The notes beneath the pieces are model-generated. The model did no database searches. It had not been told where the DNA came from and worked only from the letters and a program-made list of their open reading frames with translations. Of a stretch of 7,023 nucleotides of DNA, positions 4,782 to 7,023 are shown in pieces. The position numbers were made by a program, and so were the translations under genes. Within the stretch, counting starts at the first letter, position 1. Each line of letters begins with the position of its first letter. Where the stretch lies: NCBI GenBank assembly GCA_027451185.1, contig DAIDJW010000032.1:1-7023 (forward strand). Direction: 5' to 3'. Source of the DNA: Candidatus Saccharimonadota bacterium. GTDB taxonomy: Bacteria; Patescibacteriota; Saccharimonadia; Saccharimonadales; Saccharimonadaceae.

Positions 4782-6473
4782 ATGGATGGAGCTAAAATAG
4801 CCACACTTATTAAAGACTTGTTCGACCTCGAAACGCCGGTTACTTTGACTGTGCCAGCGGCGGAATTTGGAGACTATGCTACGAACATCGCTTTGCAGTT
4901 GGCTGGACGTCTAAAGTTGAACCCGCGTGAAGTAGCCGAGCAATTAGCCGAAAAACTACGTGCTAGCGGTGACTATAGCGAAGTAACGGTTGCTGGGCCG
5001 GGATTTATTAATCTGCGCATCTCGGCCCGCAGTCTTGCGCGTCGGCTCGAAGACAATTGGAGCGAACACTATGGCGAAAACAGCGACGGTGCCGGTAAGA
5101 CGGTTGTTGTGGAATACCCCAGTCCGAATATGGCTAAGCCTTACAGTGTTGGCCATCTACGGCCTGGCAATCAAGGCTGGGCCGCCAAGCGGCTGATGGA
5201 AGCATCTGGCTGGAAAGTTATTACCGATAATCACCTGGGCGATTATGGCGCGCCGTTTGGTATATGGGTGACCGGTTTCTTGAAATTTTCGTCAATGACT
5301 AAACTTGAAAAAGACGGCGTCTATGAACTAGGCCGGGTTTATATTGCGACTAAGAAAGCTCTAAAAGATGAAGAAGAGCTTGGCGGCCACGAGCTCGCTG
5401 ATGACGTTCAGGCTTGGCTGTTAAAACTAGAGCAAGGCGATGACGAGGCCGTCCATTATAGTCAGTTGTTTAATGAAATTTCCTTGAAACATATCCATGA
5501 AGTCATGGGTCGGCTACGGATCGCAACCGATTATGAGCTAGGTGAGGCCTTTTTTGCGCCTCGCGGTAAGTCGATTGTCCAAGACCTACTCAAAAAAGGC
5601 ATAGCCAAGCAAAACGATGACGGGTCGGTGATTGTGCCGCTTGATGACTATGGTTTTGACGTGCCGCTGCTAGTCCAAAAAAGCAATGGCGCCGCCCTTT
5701 ATGCGACCACCGACTTAGCGACGCTTTTGTACCGCGAGAACGAATGGCACCCCGAGAGAGTAATTTATGCCGTCGGTGCTGAACAACAATTTTATTTTCA
5801 GCAGTTGTTTGCTTTAGCAAAAAAACTAGGCATCAAGACGGAACTAATTCACCTGTGGTTTGGCGCGATTGATCAGCTTAACGAAGACGGCACGCGCGAA
5901 AAGATGAGCAGCCGCAAAGGCGTAGTTTTAATGGAAGAACTGCTTGACGAGGCCGAAAAACGAGCCGGTGAAGTAGTGCGCGGCCGCCAGGTGAGCGATG
6001 AAGATATGAAACGTATTGCTCTGGGAGCGATTAAGTTTAGTGACTTTACGGCCGATCGGCGGACTAATATTTTGTTCGACTGGGACAATATCTTTGCTTT
6101 GACCGGATTTAGCGGTCCATACGTGCAATACGCGGCAGTGCGTGTTAATCGCATTCTGTCTCTGAATGGCCCGGCGGCCGTTGAGCTAGCTGAAAAATAT
6201 AATTACGAACCTGAAAAAAGCTTGCTTATAAAATTAATCGAATATCCAAAAATTGTCCGGATGTCGGCAAATGAACTAGAGCCGCATAAAATCGCCAGCT
6301 TTTTATATGAGTTGGCGCGGGAGCTTAATCGCTATTACGAAACCACGCCAGTGGCGAATGGCGACGTTAGTGACTTTGAAAAACAAGCCCGATTAGGGTT
6401 GCTGGAAAAAGTGGCGCACGTTTTTGAGCATGGCCTGAGCCTGCTAGGCATTGAAGTGCCGAGCGCAATGTAG
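4782..6473 (+). CDS. argS: Arginyl-tRNA synthetase
   Basis: It charges tRNA-Arg with arginine using ATP in the cytoplasm. The 563-residue length is normal for the bacterial enzyme. The N-terminal Arg-tRNA additional domain occupies about 1-100, including GDYATNIAL (30-38) and AGPGFINLRI (71-80). The class I catalytic core begins with YPSPNMAKP (112-120) and the HIGH-type signature SVGH (122-125) in SVGHLRP, then DNHLGDYGAPFG (149-160), where most homologues have GDWGTQFG. KMSSRKG (374-380) is the KMSKS loop. GPYVQYAAVR (445-454) leads into the C-terminal DALR anticodon-binding helices, with NRYYETTPV (516-524) and the usual ending LLGIEVPSAM. All landmarks are present and intact. A TATAAT lies 7 nt before the ATG and no SD is seen, so the mRNA is probably leaderless. 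It appears to head a unit with mscL, which follows after 31 nt, and orn. The stop is TAG. Confidence 0.96.
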   Translation: MDGAKIATLIKDLFDLETPVTLTVPAAEFGDYATNIALQLAGRLKLNPREVAEQLAEKLRASGDYSEVTVAGPGFINLRISARSLARRLEDNWSEHYGENSDGAGKTVVVEYPSPNMAKPYSVGHLRPGNQGWAAKRLMEASGWKVITDNHLGDYGAPFGIWVTGFLKFSSMTKLEKDGVYELGRVYIATKKALKDEEELGGHELADDVQAWLLKLEQGDDEAVHYSQLFNEISLKHIHEVMGRLRIATDYELGEAFFAPRGKSIVQDLLKKGIAKQNDDGSVIVPLDDYGFDVPLLVQKSNGAALYATTDLATLLYRENEWHPERVIYAVGAEQQFYFQQLFALAKKLGIKTELIHLWFGAIDQLNEDGTREKMSSRKGVVLMEELLDEAEKRAGEVVRGRQVSDEDMKRIALGAIKFSDFTADRRTNILFDWDNIFALTGFSGPYVQYAAVRVNRILSLNGPAAVELAEKYNYEPEKSLLIKLIEYPKIVRMSANELEPHKIASFLYELARELNRYYETTPVANGDVSDFEKQARLGLLEKVAHVFEHGLSLLGIEVPSAM

Positions 6474-6492
6474 TTTAATTGCCCTAAGTGAT

Positions 6493-6499
6493 AAAGGAG
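6493..6499 (+). promoter_or_regulatory. Shine-Dalgarno site setting the GTG start of mscL
   Basis: AAAGGAG ends 5 nt before GTG 6505 and 8 nt before GTG 6508. It rules against the in-frame ATG at 6451, which lies inside the argS coding end and upstream of this site. Confidence 0.75.
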
Positions 6500-6504
6500 T
6501 TATT

Positions 6505-6942
6505 GTGGTGACCAAAGCAACACCCGACAAGTCGAAGCCTAATAATAAAAAGAACGTTTTAGTTAAAGAGGCGATTATTGTGCCGGTCGCCAAAGTTGCC
6601 GGTCTGGGCGCCCAAGAGGCCAAAGGTTTTATCGGCTTTGTGCGCGAGCAAGGTGTCGTTGGGTTAGCGGTTGGTCTTGCTATCGGTACAGCCGCCGGGG
6701 CGGCCGTTAAACAGGTTGTTGATGGTTTCGTTAACCCCATCGTCGGTTTTTTAATTGGCGGTCTGGACCTCGCGTCGCTGAAATGGGTGGTGGTTAAGCC
6801 CGGCCTCCAGGGCAAGGGCGGGCTCATTATTGGCTGGGGTTCAATCGCTTCGGCGATTATTACGCTGATGGCGACGGCACTTGTGATTTATTGGTTAGTG
6901 CACGTGATGCGTCTTGATAGAGTTGATAAACCAAAAAGCTAG
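6505..6942 (+). CDS. mscL: Large-conductance mechanosensitive channel MscL
   Basis: MscL forms a membrane pore that opens under bilayer tension and releases solutes during hypo-osmotic shock. With GTG 6505 as start the protein has 145 residues; GTG 6508 gives 144. Residues 1-40 are a hydrophilic, lysine-rich extension ahead of the usual amphipathic N-terminal helix (GFIGFVREQGVVGLAVG, 41-57). TM1 follows, with Leu54 and Leu58 at the positions of the E. coli gate residues L19 and V23, then NPIVGFLIGGLDL (77-89), which matches the family PPLGLLIGGIDF. After a short periplasmic loop TM2 spans about 110-134. The protein ends ten or so residues later, so the C-terminal cytoplasmic helix bundle of E. 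coli MscL is nearly absent. It sits 31 nt after argS with no promoter seen between, and its TAG stop overlaps the SD of the next gene. The family call is good; the start could be either GTG. Confidence 0.87.
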   Translation: MVTKATPDKSKPNNKKNVLVKEAIIVPVAKVAGLGAQEAKGFIGFVREQGVVGLAVGLAIGTAAGAAVKQVVDGFVNPIVGFLIGGLDLASLKWVVVKPGLQGKGGLIIGWGSIASAIITLMATALVIYWLVHVMRLDRVDKPKS

Positions 6943-6946
6943 GAGG
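6941..6946 (+). promoter_or_regulatory. Shine-Dalgarno site of orn overlapping the mscL stop
   Basis: AGGAGG shares its first two bases with the TAG stop of mscL (6940-6942) and lies 8 nt before ATG 6955. This is the strongest SD in the window and implies translation from a shared mRNA. Confidence 0.75.
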
Positions 6947-6954
6947 GCTTTAAG

Positions 6955-7023
6955 ATGGCGATGGACAAAAAAACAGCGAACGCAAAAGTAGACCGGGTGC
7001 TGTGGATTGATCTTGAAATGACT
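6955..7023 (+). CDS. orn: Oligoribonuclease, N-terminal fragment (cut by window edge)
   Basis: Only 23 codons are in the window: a lysine-rich start (MAMDKKTANAK) followed by VLWIDLEMT. The WIDLEMT motif is the first exonuclease motif of oligoribonuclease, whose Asp and Glu bind the catalytic metals of the DEDDh fold; the family usually reads WIDLEMTGL. Orn degrades two- to five-nucleotide RNAs left by other RNases. ATG 6961 is an alternative start two codons later, but the SD spacing favours 6955. Other DEDD exonucleases have similar first motifs, so the name is likely but not proven from so short a piece. Confidence 0.68.
   Translation, partial: MAMDKKTANAKVDRVLWIDLEMT

Noticed and set aside
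6451..6504. ATG 6451 as start of mscL, overlapping the end of argS
   Set aside because: The added residues (MKCRAQCSLIALSDKG) are just the argS end in another frame; AAAGGAG at 6493-6499 points to GTG 6505 or 6508.
6444..6827. A 127-residue minus-strand open frame opposite mscL
   Set aside because: Its sequence is the Pro/Thr/Ala-rich composition expected from the antisense of a Gly/Ala/Val-rich membrane protein, and mscL is a clear family match.
1..7023. Alternative genetic code with TGA as glycine (as in SR1 and Gracilibacteria)
   Set aside because: All complete genes read through with the standard code and no conserved glycine falls on a TGA.
1..7023. CRISPR array, insertion sequence, tRNA or phage genes
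   Set aside because: No short regularly spaced repeats, transposase-like frames, cloverleaf sequences or phage proteins were seen on either strand.

Overview
The window reads as a compact stretch of chromosome from a Patescibacteria/CPR bacterium, most likely a Saccharibacteria (TM7)-like organism. The clues are a short glucose-6-phosphate dehydrogenase, a CTP synthase with the PYLNVDAGLLNP variant, a prepilin-anchored protein with repeated FGE/SUMF1-like domains of a type I recall from CPR genomes, very short intergenic gaps and small proteins. This taxonomic guess rests on recalled sequence flavour, not on a search. The genetic code looks standard: tryptophan is TGG and no reading frame needs TGA to be recoded.

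Layout. Positions 1-1514 (minus strand) hold the first 504 codons of a large surface protein. It has a type IV prepilin signal followed by at least two tandem FGE-sulfatase-like (C-type-lectin-fold) domains; its C-terminus lies beyond the left edge. A short divergent promoter region (1515-1602) separates it from plus-strand genes: zwf (1603-2790, compact G6PDH), pyrG (2873-4486, CTP synthase), an unrecognised 66-residue acidic protein (4544-4744), argS (4782-6473), mscL (6505-6942, GTG start) and the start of orn (6955 to the edge). No tRNA, rRNA, CRISPR array, insertion sequence or origin was seen, and no gene-free stretch exceeds about 90 bases.

How the genes fit together. The plus-strand genes are housekeeping: NADPH/pentose supply (zwf), CTP synthesis (pyrG), arginyl-tRNA charging (argS), osmotic safety valve (mscL) and turnover of very short RNAs (orn). 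argS-mscL-orn look like one transcription unit. mscL and orn carry strong Shine-Dalgarno sequences, while the prepilin, zwf, pyrG and argS each have a -10-like hexamer only 6-8 nt before an ATG, as expected for leaderless mRNAs.

The points most worth a second look are the tandem FGE-like pilin, which could belong to a diversity-generating retroelement locus off the left edge; the leaderless/SD division; the use of TAG at all five visible stop codons; the perfect inverted repeat around the promoter of the small acidic gene; and the shortened G6PDH.
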